DNA of 64,000 nt, taken from assembly GCA_035582835.1 (NCBI GenBank), contig JAYKAV010003110.1, positions 1,631,794 to 1,695,793 on the forward strand, in the 5' to 3' direction. The notes beneath the pieces were generated by a model. That model was given only the letters and a program-made list of their open reading frames with translations, did no database searches and was not told where the DNA came from. A program made the position numbers and the translations under genes. Source of the stretch: Phoebastria nigripes. Its lineage: Eukaryota; Chordata; Aves; Procellariiformes; Diomedeidae. Shown here piece after piece: positions 55,701-59,931 of this stretch. Position 1 is the stretch's first letter. Each line of letters begins with the position of its first letter.

Positions 55701-56368
55701 TTCCGCGAGGCGGCCTAGCGCCGTCCGCCGCCGACACGCGGCTGCCGGCGGGGGCGGAGGGGAGGGGGAGAGGGAGAGCCCGGGCCCGGCAGACGCTCGT
55801 TACCGCCCGCCGCCTCCCACACGCGCAACTTTCACTTCCCCGGCGGGGGCAGGGGGACAGGGGCGAGGGCGACAGCGCGGAAGGACCGGGGGGGGGGGCG
55901 GATGAGGAAGGAGCCGGGTCCCCCCCTTCCCCGCGAGGACAGGGGGCCACGGGATACCCCCGCCGAGGAGGGGCAGGGATTCCCCCTGCCCCGGGCAAGA
56001 GATCCGCCCTCTTCCCCCACCCGCCTTGGGAGGGCACGGGCTCGGCGCCAGCCGCGCCCCCCCTCGGCCCCCCCCCGGCAGGGCTCCCCGCGGCGCTGCC
56101 GGGGAATCCCCTCCCCTCCCCGCCCGCCCAGGTGTCAGCCGTTCGGGGGTTAAACCGCTCCCTGCCCGCCGCCGCCGGAGGACGGGGAGGGGGGGCAGGA
56201 GGGACACACGGACGGACATGGAGACACGGACACAGACACGGGGGTCGTCTCTTACTCGTAGTCCCTGAAGATCTCGTTAGTGACCCTGCAGTAGAAAACA
56301 CGCTCGTCCGGCCGAAGGTCGGCGGGGGGCTTCTCCCTCACGAAGGGCTTTCGGTGCAGCAGCGGCAT
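5584..56368 (-). CDS. BAZ1A: BAZ1A (ACF1), ISWI chromatin-remodelling subunit; 20 coding exons, 3' end off the window
   Basis: This is the overall gene model; each exon is listed separately. ACF1 is the non-catalytic subunit that pairs with the SNF2H/SMARCA5 ATPase to form ACF, and with CHRAC1 and POLE3 to form CHRAC. These nuclear complexes slide and space nucleosomes during replication, repair and heterochromatin assembly. The exons join in frame for 3316 bases (about 1105 codons). The order of parts matches the family: WAC, AT-hook, charged helix, DDT, WHIM/WSD. Human ACF1 is about 1556 residues, so roughly 450 residues with the PHD finger and bromodomain lie beyond the left edge; I searched the minus strand of 1-5583 for the PHD cysteines and found none. 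Nineteen internal introns are visible, eighteen GT-AG and one GC-AG. Identification rests on remembered similarity, not on a database search. Confidence 0.97.
6316..6359. repeat. Poly(A) tract, 44 bases with one N
   Basis: An uninterrupted A-run apart from an N at 6347. The length is probably not exact in the assembly. Confidence 0.9.
7780..7845. repeat. (TTTTTG)n and G-rich low-complexity tract
   Basis: Several TTTTTG units run into GGGGGGTGAGGTGGGGTGG and then GTTT repeats. It lies in the intron between exons 19 and 20. Confidence 0.8.
8192..8346 (-). CDS. BAZ1A: BAZ1A coding exon 19 (codons 1005-1056)
   Basis: The encoded segment is VTDRQSWRAALEHGRYEFLN, then DENKENGIIKTVNEESEEME. The human counterpart reads VTDRHIWRSALESGRYELLSEENKENG in the same position, as I recall it. 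The acceptor is ..TTTGCTTCAG before 8346 and the donor is ACAG|GTAAGA. It has no named domain. Confidence 0.95.
8532..8695 (-). CDS. BAZ1A: BAZ1A coding exon 18 (codons 950-1004)
   Basis: The product is DKPQSDIRPSSGRGRMQNAH, a variable linker, followed by the conserved EKQLELRLRDFLLDIEDRIY and QGTLGAIK. The acceptor is ..ATTTTTGCAG before 8695 and the donor is AAG|GTATTT, a weaker donor than most in the gene. It ends on a codon boundary and lies only 185 bases from exon 19. Confidence 0.95.
8696..11541 (-). other. BAZ1A: Intron between coding exons 17 and 18
   Basis: 2846 bases with a T-run at 10085-10101 and A-rich stretches near 9020-9065 and 11358-11390. No gene or recognisable transposon. 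Confidence 0.85.
11542..12150 (-). CDS. BAZ1A: BAZ1A coding exon 17 (codons 747-950), WSD/WHIM motifs
   Basis: This is the largest exon visible, 609 bases. It begins GRRGQNGYKEFTRQEETTCE, passes a charged helix, and then shows the family signature GRDRLYRRYWIFPSVPGLFI (from about residue 807) followed by EEDYSGLTEDMLLPR. Later comes KPNRWCFYNSREQLDQLLEA with LNSRGHRESALKETLLQEKS. These are the WSD/WHIM2-3 elements shared by BAZ proteins. The middle (about residues 840-885), rich in Ser and Thr, is the least conserved part. The acceptor is ..TAACTTTTAG and the donor is CCAG|GTAAAT. Confidence 0.97.
12151..13778 (-). other. BAZ1A: Intron between coding exons 16 and 17
   Basis: 1628 bases. It contains the (TG)n tract and a T-run near 13630-13645. 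Nothing else recognised. Confidence 0.85.
13725..13741. repeat. Short (TG)n microsatellite
   Basis: TGTGTGTGTGTG-type repeat starting about 40 bases downstream, in the transcript, of the exon 16 donor. Confidence 0.7.
13779..13903 (-). CDS. BAZ1A: BAZ1A coding exon 16 (codons 705-747), acidic segment and basic cluster
   Basis: The encoded segment is GEEEREDLDTSTESKEIERK, then DMDTVTEDEEELGPNKKRRR. The acidic stretch ends in a KKRRRGRRG cluster that continues into exon 17 and could act as a nuclear localisation signal (inference). The acceptor is ..TTGTGCCAG before 13903 and the donor is AGAG|GTAATG. Confidence 0.95.
13904..15100 (-). other. BAZ1A: Intron between coding exons 15 and 16
   Basis: 1197 bases of AT-rich sequence. 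I see nothing in it beyond short A and T runs. Confidence 0.85.
15101..15214 (-). CDS. BAZ1A: BAZ1A coding exon 15 (codons 667-705), charged helix
   Basis: The product is a continuous Lys/Glu/Arg helix, RIRKRKEERLKEQELKMKEK and onward to EEEQRNPAVEVSVG, matching human IRKRKEEKLKEQEQKMKEKQ... in order. The acceptor is ..TTACTATTAG and the donor is GG|GTATGA. The intron before it is only 272 bases. Confidence 0.95.
15487..15652 (-). CDS. BAZ1A: BAZ1A coding exon 14 (codons 612-667)
   Basis: The encoded segment is GEKMKILHALCGKLLTLVST, then RDFIEDSVDVLRQAKQEFRE and KAEQHRKEREAAAAR. It finishes the WHIM1 region and starts a second charged helix. The acceptor is ..TTTATTAG before 15652 and the donor is AAG|GTAAAA. 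The human protein has DYVDILRQAK where this one has DSVDVLRQAK, an ordinary divergence. Confidence 0.96.
15653..16315 (-). other. BAZ1A: Intron between coding exons 13 and 14
   Basis: 663 bases, of which about 120 are the antisense CR1 fragment at 16105-16228. Confidence 0.88.
16105..16228 (+). mobile_element. CR1 LINE 3' fragment
   Basis: The plus strand reads GGACCTGCTTG, then GTTGGTCTAAGTGACCTCCA, AGGTCCTTTCCAACCTAAAT and TTCTACAATA. This is the typical CR1 3' tail, with the terminal ATTCTATG repeats degraded. It is a short 5'-truncated copy in the intron between exons 13 and 14, antisense to BAZ1A. The left edge is approximate. Confidence 0.85.
16316..16540 (-). CDS. BAZ1A: BAZ1A coding exon 13 (codons 537-612), WHIM1 region
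   Basis: The exon encodes LDLDSCTLSEILRLHILASG, then RYQKRGGFDATDDACMELRL and LSSTSVYDLLP. In ISWI partner proteins the WHIM motifs contribute to the interface with the ATPase and to sensing linker DNA. The acceptor is ..CAACTGTAG before 16540 and the donor is CCAG|GTAATA. At 225 bases with intact frame, it is one of the best conserved exons here. Confidence 0.96.
16669..16764 (-). CDS. BAZ1A: BAZ1A coding exon 12 (codons 505-537)
   Basis: The encoded segment is DLTEALDEDADPTKSALSAV followed by ATLAAAWPQLHQG, almost identical to the human sequence I recall. It links the DDT domain to the first WHIM motif. The acceptor is ..TCCTTAAAG and the donor is CAGG|GTATGT. It is separated from exon 13 by only 128 bases of intron. 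Confidence 0.96.
16765..19726 (-). other. BAZ1A: Intron between coding exons 11 and 12
   Basis: 2962 bases. No exon, transposon or clear repeat seen. Confidence 0.85.
19727..19873 (-). CDS. BAZ1A: BAZ1A coding exon 11 (codons 456-505), DDT domain end
   Basis: The acceptor is ..TATTCACAG before 19873 and the donor is AAAG|GTCAGA. The product begins EVLEEALVGNDTEGPLCELL and continues FFFLTAIFQAMAEEEEEVAK, the C-terminal helices of the DDT domain followed by an acidic run, very close to human ACF1. It completes the fold begun in exon 10. Confidence 0.96.
19874..20334 (-). other. BAZ1A: GC-AG intron between coding exons 10 and 11
   Basis: A 461-base intron beginning GCAAGT and ending TTCACAG. 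It is the only non-GT donor among the introns seen here. It interrupts the DDT domain. Confidence 0.93.
20335..20473 (-). CDS. BAZ1A: BAZ1A coding exon 10 (codons 410-456), DDT domain start, GC splice donor
   Basis: The exon encodes ELPVPMPVKTRLPPEIFGDA and then LMVLEFLYAFGELFDLQDEF, the first half of the DDT domain (from about residue 420). DDT is a helical module found in ISWI partner proteins and needed for contact with SNF2H. The acceptor is ..GATTGCAG before 20473. The only donor that keeps frame is AG|GCAAGT, a GC-AG type site (GC at 20334-20333). A GT four bases further on would put the next exon out of frame. The last base G joins AA of exon 11 to make Glu456. Confidence 0.95.
20474..22403 (-). 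other. BAZ1A: Intron between coding exons 9 and 10
   Basis: 1930 bases holding the 2 x 40 bp tandem duplication at 21605-21684 in a pyrimidine-rich neighbourhood (21420-21800). Nothing else recognised. Confidence 0.85.
21605..21684. repeat. Tandem duplication, 2 x 40 bp
   Basis: Two adjacent 40-base copies begin CAATTCTCAT and differ at one position (C at 21616, T at 21656). The near identity points to a recent duplication. It lies in the intron between exons 9 and 10. Confidence 0.95.
22404..22499 (-). CDS. BAZ1A: BAZ1A coding exon 9 (codons 378-409)
   Basis: This 96-base exon is phase 0 at both ends. It encodes EREKLREEKRKYVEYLKQWS and then KPREDMECDDLK, nearly identical to human ACF1. 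It ends the charged helix and leads into the DDT domain. The acceptor is ..TTTCTTTCAG and the donor is AAG|GTATGA. Confidence 0.96.
22500..23397 (-). other. BAZ1A: Intron between coding exons 8 and 9
   Basis: 898 bases holding the T/G-rich tract with its C-run, and an A-run near 23136-23147. Confidence 0.88.
22715..22856. repeat. T/G-rich low-complexity tract ending in a C-run
   Basis: A (GTTT)n-like, nearly all T and G stretch is followed by twelve consecutive C bases (22836-22847) and TTCCCCC. It lies in the intron between exons 8 and 9. Open frames predicted here are low-complexity artefacts. Confidence 0.85.
23398..23564 (-). CDS. BAZ1A: BAZ1A coding exon 8 (codons 322-377), Lys/Glu-rich helix
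   Basis: The encoded stretch begins AFEKAKLKREKANAIEAKKK and continues as a dense i/i+4 pattern of Lys and Glu through EKERLKIEKEK. It is a very likely long single alpha-helix or coiled coil, as in other BAZ/ACF1 proteins. The coding strand is almost all purine. The acceptor is ..CTCTGTAG before 23564 and the donor is AAA|GTAATG. The exon ends on a codon boundary and the helix runs on into exon 9. Confidence 0.95.
23565..26288 (-). other. BAZ1A: Intron between coding exons 7 and 8
   Basis: 2724 bases. It contains the CR1 fragment at 25345-25445, an A-run near 24793-24807, and a T-run followed by ATT repeats near 24880-24903. Confidence 0.85.
25345..25445 (+). mobile_element. CR1 LINE 3' fragment
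   Basis: The plus strand shows GGCCCTGAGCAGCCT, then GTTGGACTAGATGATTTCCA and ACATTCTATGATAA, a diverged CR1 3' tail ending in an ATTCTATGA terminal unit. It lies in the intron between exons 7 and 8, antisense to BAZ1A. The left edge is approximate. Confidence 0.82.
26289..26391 (-). CDS. BAZ1A: BAZ1A coding exon 7 (codons 288-322)
   Basis: The acceptor is ..TCTATCAG before 26391 and the donor is ATGG|GTAAGT. The product EDEITAKQNTQGNKSKVARE is polar and charged. It fits the human QEDNVANKQ...YRSKATKERDKLLKQEEM region, but it is clearly less conserved than the exons beside it. It leads into the charged helix of the next exon. It ends after the first base of an Ala codon, which is completed by the CT opening exon 8. 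Confidence 0.9.
26392..27060 (-). other. BAZ1A: Intron between coding exons 6 and 7
   Basis: 669 bases with the G-quadruplex candidate and a short imperfect duplication of ATAACTGTATCT at about 26673-26712. Confidence 0.87.
26562..26582 (+). other. G-quadruplex candidate
   Basis: The plus strand has four G-runs (6, 4, 5 and 3) separated by single T bases. One-base loops are the most stable class of predicted G-quadruplex. It lies about 170 bases upstream of the exon 7 acceptor, on the template strand for BAZ1A, so the transcript itself is C-rich here. Confidence 0.75.
27061..27195 (-). CDS. BAZ1A: BAZ1A coding exon 6 (codons 243-287), AT-hook
   Basis: The exon is phase 0 at both ends and 135 bases long. 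It encodes YNLAEQNFSYFFPDDPPTFI, then the AT-hook-like basic patch RRRGRPPKR at about residues 274-282, which can contact the minor groove of AT-rich DNA. The acceptor is ..CTTACTAAG and the donor is CTT|GTAAGT. Because the exon is a multiple of three, skipping it would remove the AT-hook without shifting the frame. Whether that happens cannot be read from the sequence. Confidence 0.95.
27196..29066 (-). other. BAZ1A: Intron between coding exons 5 and 6
   Basis: 1871 bases with a short (CA)n near 28150. An open frame at 28185-28400 resembles nothing I know. No other element seen. Confidence 0.85.
29067..29154 (-). CDS. BAZ1A: BAZ1A coding exon 5 (codons 213-242)
   Basis: The acceptor is ..CTAATACAG before 29154 and the donor is AAG|GTAAAT. 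The encoded segment is RRKHLFSRDRLKLFLKQHCE followed by PHDGVIKTK, close to human RRKHLFSRDKLKLFLKQHCEPQDGVIK... in the same place. The exon ends exactly on a codon boundary, which helps confirm the phase for the exons downstream. It is basic and conserved, with no named domain. Confidence 0.95.
29155..30392 (-). other. BAZ1A: Intron between coding exons 4 and 5
   Basis: 1238 bases. I see nothing in it. Confidence 0.85.
30393..30494 (-). CDS. BAZ1A: BAZ1A coding exon 4 (codons 179-213)
   Basis: This is a 102-base exon with an unusual acceptor: a T-run of nearly 40 nt (plus-strand A-run 30497-30534 with one interruption) leads straight into TTTTTTTAG before 30494. The donor is AAG|GTAAAA. The product includes IDPFLFKYKVQPIKKELYEA and VIVKASQLR, closely matching the human FKYKVQPTKKEL segment. 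It is a conserved linker between the WAC domain and the AT-hook and belongs to no named domain that I know. Confidence 0.94.
30497..30534. repeat. Poly(A) tract (T-run in the transcript) forming the exon 4 polypyrimidine tract
   Basis: About 38 bases of A with a single T at 30504, ending directly at the exon 4 acceptor. Discussed as a finding. Confidence 0.9.
31556..31607. repeat. Tandem duplication, 2 x 26 bp
   Basis: Two adjacent identical copies of a 26-base unit beginning GTGGATGAACTAGGAGATTT lie in the intron between exons 3 and 4. Confidence 0.95.
36814..36957 (-). CDS. BAZ1A: BAZ1A coding exon 3 (codons 131-179), predicted SUMO-interacting motif
   Basis: The acceptor is ..TTATTTCAG and the donor is GG|GTAAAT. 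The product runs LQCKILEVIAPAHHNGMANG and then has a hydrophobic core followed by acidic and serine residues, IVISDSDDSE at about residues 161-170. That layout is typical of a SUMO-interacting motif with CK2-type phosphoserines. The human protein has a matching TIIISDSDDSE as I remember it. The SUMO-binding role is inference. The exon is richer in CpG than the introns beside it. Confidence 0.95.
37053..37080. repeat. Inverted repeat, 11-bp arms, 6-nt loop
   Basis: ATGTTCAGTTA at 37053-37063 is the exact reverse complement of TAACTGAACAT at 37070-37080, with CATATA between. It can form a hairpin in either strand. It lies about 100 bases upstream of the exon 3 acceptor in the transcript. Confidence 0.85.
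40681..40685. repeat. Left target-site duplication of the solo LTR (CCTTG)
   Basis: CCTTG immediately precedes the LTR end TGTCGTGG on the plus strand and matches 41243-41247 exactly. Confidence 0.9.
40815..40820 (-). terminator. Possible polyadenylation hexamer (ATTAAA) of the solo LTR
   Basis: The minus strand reads ATTAAACTGT in the expected R-region position, about 160 bases downstream of the TATA box. ATTAAA is the commonest variant polyadenylation signal. It is in sense with BAZ1A, so premature 3' ends are possible but not shown. Confidence 0.4.
40979..40986 (-). promoter_or_regulatory. TATA box of the solo LTR
   Basis: The minus strand reads TATAAAAA, 8 bases downstream of a CRE-like TGACGTC (40994-41000) and 33 bases downstream of a CCAAT box (41020-41024). 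The arrangement matches an LTR U3 promoter pointing the same way as BAZ1A. Confidence 0.6.
41243..41247. repeat. Right target-site duplication of the solo LTR (CCTTG)
   Basis: CCTTG immediately follows the LTR end CCAGGACA on the plus strand and matches 40681-40685 exactly. Confidence 0.9.
48627..48905 (-). CDS. BAZ1A: BAZ1A coding exon 2 (codons 38-131), WAC domain
   Basis: This exon carries most of the WAC domain (WSTF/Acf1/cbp146), which binds DNA and helps target ACF to heterochromatin and replication sites. Visible stretches are DFFERTILCNSLVWSCAVTG and LTHRSRLHEICDEIFAYVKD, nearly identical to the human protein as I recall it. The acceptor is ..CTTTTCAG before 48905 and the donor is AAG|GTAAGT at 48626. 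At 279 bases it is one of the larger exons. It is isolated between two large introns of 7.35 and 11.7 kb. Confidence 0.96.
50680..50705. repeat. Poly(T) tract
   Basis: Twenty-six consecutive T bases in coding-intron 1. Confidence 0.9.
52680..52709. repeat. Poly(A) tract
   Basis: About thirty consecutive A bases followed by a G/A-rich tail, in coding-intron 1. Confidence 0.9.
56256..56368 (-). CDS. BAZ1A: BAZ1A coding exon 1 (codons 1-38), start codon
   Basis: The ATG is at 56366-56368, with G at -3, a reasonable Kozak context. The protein begins MPLLHRKPFVREKPPADLRP, essentially the vertebrate ACF1 N-terminus, and the WAC domain starts near residue 22. The exon ends ..TAC GA before a GTAAGA donor at 56255-56250. 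The split Asp codon is completed by the T that opens the next exon. The same exon extends upstream as 5' UTR to an acceptor at about 56390 or 56405. The exon is GC-rich because it lies inside the CpG island. Confidence 0.96.
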
Positions 56369-56440
56369 CGCCCCGCTCCGCGCTCTCTTCCTGCCCCGGG
56401 ACCCGCTTCGAGGGGGAGGGAAAAAAAAAATAAAAATACG
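56369..56440 (-). other. BAZ1A: 5' UTR part of the first coding exon and its putative splice acceptor
   Basis: On the minus strand, just upstream of the ATG, there is an AT-rich then pyrimidine-rich run (plus-strand A-run 56421-56430 followed by TAAAAATA) leading to CCCTCCCCCTCGAAG, and a second possible AG at 56392-56391. In a GC-rich island this run stands out as a branch-point and polypyrimidine tract. I infer an upstream noncoding exon spliced to about 56405 or 56390. A possible donor for it is ACCAG|GTGGG, with exon end at 57106, but that is not secure. Confidence 0.5.
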
Positions 56441-57285
56441 GAGGCAGTGAACGAGCGAGTGCGGGCAGCGGCGCCCCCCAGCCCGGGGAGGAGGGAGCGG
56501 GCCCGGCGTGTCCCTCCCCCCGGGGGAGCCGGAGAAGGAGCGGGAGAAAGCGCCGGCGGCAGCACGGCGGCCTTTTGTGTGCCTGACACGCCGCTGCCTG
56601 CCTGGGACTGCGCGCGGAGCGAGCGGCGGATCCTTCCTCCCGCCTCCGCCTCCCTCTGCCTCACAATGGGGCCATGACGCCGAGCGGCGGGCGGAGGCGG
56701 CGCCCCCCGCCCCAGCCGCGCAACGTGCTCGGCTCGGGGATACCCCGGCCGCCGCGCTTTGTCTCCTCCGGCTCCCCTGCCCCCGGGTCACCCCCTTTCC
56801 CCGCCTCTGACCCACACACGCCGGGCCGGACACCAACTTCCACTTCCACTCCCCCGCCGCCTCCTCCTCCTCCTCCTCCCCGCAAAGCAAACACCCAGGA
56901 GGGGCAGCGCCGACCACTTATCTTCCTCCTTCCCCTCCTGCCGGGACACTGCCTGATGGGGGTCCTCGCCCTTCGCGCCTCGCCCCGGCCCAGCCGCCGC
57001 CGGGCTCCGCCGTCGCGGGACAGCGCGGCCGTGGCGCTGGGGGCTGCCCGCCGTCCGGCCTGCCGCAGCGGGGGGCTCCGGGGGTCTCCCTCTCCTCCTG
57101 CCCACCTGGTGCGGCCGCAGGCTGCCCTTGCTGCTCGGCCGGTGCGAAGCGCGGTGCCCCTCGCTGCGTTTCTCCCCTTTCCTCTGCCCCCCCCGGCTCC
57201 TGGGAAGTTTTTGATCTACTTCTTCAAGCCCTCAATCAGGAAGAGCTGCGGGGAGGAGCCTTCCCCTGCTCTCCCCTACATCTTT

Positions 57286-57290
57286 ATTGG
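57286..57290 (-). promoter_or_regulatory. CCAAT box in the BAZ1A promoter region
   Basis: On the minus strand the sequence reads CGGCCAATAAAG, a good NF-Y-type CCAAT box inside the CpG island and about 0.9 kb upstream of the start codon. If functional, it would place transcription start roughly 57.15-57.25 kb. I see no convincing TATA box, consistent with a CpG-island promoter. Confidence 0.4.
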
Positions 57291-57946
57291 CCGCTCGGTG
57301 CCTTTCAGCGTGTGTCACACAGGAAGACAGCGAGCTACATTATTAATTAATGGCTGAGAGGGCGCATCCTCCATTTTTGAATTATCAGCCGGAGATCTCC
57401 GGTGCGGGGGGGTGGGCCCAGGCCGGCTGACCGCGGGGGGGAAGGCGGCTCTTCCCGCGCGGCGCTGCCGGCCGGGCCGGGCCGCGCTGCGGGCGGCACG
57501 GCACGGAGAGGCGGCCGAGCGTGCGGCTCCTGCCACCGGCATTACCAGCGCTTCCGAAACAGGCGCCGGGCGCCGAGGAGCCGCCGAGCCCCTGGGAGAC
57601 CACCAGCCGCCCGGTCCCGGAGGGATCCACTCTCCTCAGTACCTGCCCTGCGAGCGAGGGCAGGCGCGTCTCCTGCAGGGCTATTCCCTTCGGCTGATCC
57701 ACAGCGGTTTCGGCGTTTGACAGTGCCATTCCGGAGACGTTTCTCTCCCAGTTACAGACCAAAAGCCAAGGAGTATACTGCTAGCAGAGCGTACAGGGGC
57801 ATACGGATATATTTTGCTGAAAGTGAGATTATATATCATTAAGATGAGCATAAGAGCTGTACGTGGGCCCCTTAACATTGCCTCATTTTTTTCCAGTTCA
57901 CCGAAAATGTCACTACCTGGTTTTACTAGTGTTTTAATTTTTCACC

Positions 57947-57948
<2 letters not shown>

Positions 57949-57978
<30 letters not shown>
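57949..57978. repeat. Poly(T) tract upstream of the CpG island
   Basis: Thirty consecutive T bases. Confidence 0.9.
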
Positions 57979-57982
<4 letters not shown>

Positions 57983-59887
57983 GGATGCATTTATAGTGCC
58001 ATTGGTAATTAAAACTAGGGTGTTAATTTAGTTGTGTTCTCAAGAGTGGTAGCCAGCTTGAAGACATAAAACCACAGCAAGTCCACATCGTTACAGTTCA
58101 TCATCGCAAGGTCCAGCATGTATATGAAAAATCTACAGGATAATTGTAGAAACTCCATAGAACTATTGAGGTGAATAATATCTGAAGGCTGATATCTAAA
58201 TAGTTTAAGTTTACAACTTAAAATGCTGTTCCTACAAATGAAGGTCCGGTGCTGTTTCCTGCACCTGTGCATGGGTTGTTTTCTTTACCTCTGCAAGTAA
58301 AGGCAACAATCGGCACTGCTGTAGCCTGTGTGACTGAAACCTAAAAGAATGTTTACATCCAATCCATGAATTACTTTGCTTAAAAAGCGATCAGGTTTTA
58401 AGCAAAAGCACTGAGAAATGTTAATGCTCGCTTCTTCTAATTAAGTTTACAAAATACGAAGCTTGAGCTACAAAACTCCTGAGTCCTACCAGTTTATTTT
58501 CATTTGCCCGCTGGCTTCACTTTCAGTTTTTAATTACTCCCTAGCAAAGGGCACAAATGCAACTTGAGTTAATGCACTTGTATCTAACATCTGGTAATTT
58601 TTAGTCCGTTTTGCATCAAAACTGCAGTATGCCATGGTTATGACATTTAGTGTTGCCAGTTCTTATGATTACAGTGAGATTTTGCAACACTTAGCTTTGT
58701 TTTAAACTCTAGCTCTTCAGCAGATGTGATTAAATTGGAACCTCAGGTCTCCTTGAAAATAATTACATTTCTAAATCTCAAGTTTGAGAGAAAAGCTTGA
58801 CTATGCAAACCCAAAAGGCTTCCAAATTAGAAGGGAAAGAAAAGCTTTGAGTTTCAAATTTTTGTAAATCTCATTATTTTTAAGCCAGTATCATGATGTT
58901 TGGGAACTTGGCTGATCTTTTTCATGCTCAGATTGTCAGCACAGCATTATTTTAGCACTAGTTGGTACCCATGAAAATGCATGAGTTGATAGAACTGTGA
59001 CATCAAAAGCAAATTCTCTTTTCCCTTTTGCTCTCTCTTGCCCTCTTTCTCTTTTCTTCTCACCTTTTCCTCCTCCTCTTGTTCTTCCCCCCTCATTATT
59101 CCCTCGGTGATTTTCCAGTGAACAGATCCTCACTGAGTAATAGAGTTGCACTGTTTTCATGTTCTTAGGATACAGAGGAGCAGTTCATTCAGTTTTCACC
59201 TCTGAATCCAGCTCTGTTCTTTAAAATCCACGAATCCAGGCTCTGATACTGCTCCCAACAAGGTCAGCAGGAACTAGAACAATTTTTTATGACACCAGCT
59301 AATGTCTACTAAGTGGGCGTTGAGAATTCAATGGAAATTAATTCTGAGAAATCAGAAAAAGGTTACTTCCCTTCCATGGGAACATTCATTGTATTTTTAC
59401 ACTGTGTTTAATTTTTGCAATAATTTGGGGTTTTTAACATATCACTGAAAGTATAGTTTTGATTCAAGATACAAGAATGGGATTATTGATGACATTCAGT
59501 GGGGTTGTTGATGTGGATTTTGCCACAAAGCNGCAAAAAAGAAGCTGCTTTCTTTTTAAAAGATGACTTATATGCTAACAGCCATACTAAATGGAGTTCC
59601 CTAGCCAGGGAGGTTGCAGTTCTCATTCACAGAGCTTTAAAAATAGTTGTACTGGGAACATAAAATCTTATAAAACACTTTGTCTCTATGCTTTACAAGG
59701 GTAGAACAATTTCCTAGGGACAGTGTTGGCCCAGGCTCAGGACAGCCCCCCGAGCACCTTCAAAGCTCCCTACAATTTGCAAATTTTTTATTTCTTTTCA
59801 CTTGCTCCCTGGTTTATCACAGATTTCTTTCCTTGTCCTATCCTATTTCTTCCTGTCTTTAAACCACCAAGAACTGCTTTACACAAA

Positions 59888-59931
59888 GATATTCCAAAAC
59901 ATCTATTCAGATATTCCAAATTATCTATTCA
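59888..59931. repeat. Tandem duplication, 2 x 22 bp
   Basis: Two 22-base copies of a unit beginning GATATTCCAAA differ at two adjacent bases. They lie upstream of the gene. Confidence 0.85.

Larger units (their letters stand above)
48906..56255 (-). other. BAZ1A: Intron between coding exons 1 and 2
   Basis: 7350 bases. The first kilobase downstream of exon 1 in the transcript is CpG island. The rest is AT-rich with a poly(T) at 50680-50705, a poly(A) at 52680-52709, a purine-rich stretch at 55160-55225 and a G-run of ten at 52381-52390. No gene recognised. Confidence 0.85.
55262..57720. promoter_or_regulatory. BAZ1A: CpG island spanning the BAZ1A promoter and first coding exon
   Basis: Base composition changes sharply from AT-rich intron to very GC- and CpG-rich sequence over about 2.5 kb, with many GC-box-like runs, and falls back near 57.72 kb. 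The start-codon exon lies inside it. This is the usual setting of a housekeeping chromatin-gene promoter. Many long open frames on both strands here come from the composition and are not genes. Edges are judged by eye. Confidence 0.93.

Noticed and set aside
57315..57542. Minus-strand frame ending KMEDAPSQPLINNVARCLPV
   Set aside because: It is upstream of or overlapping the presumed start of transcription, resembles no family I know, and its first part is Arg/Ala-rich composition noise.
55144..57842. Many long Pro/Arg/Gly/Ala-rich open frames on both strands
   Set aside because: These are typical of CpG islands, where stop codons are rare. Only the frame starting at 56368 on the minus strand has conserved protein content.
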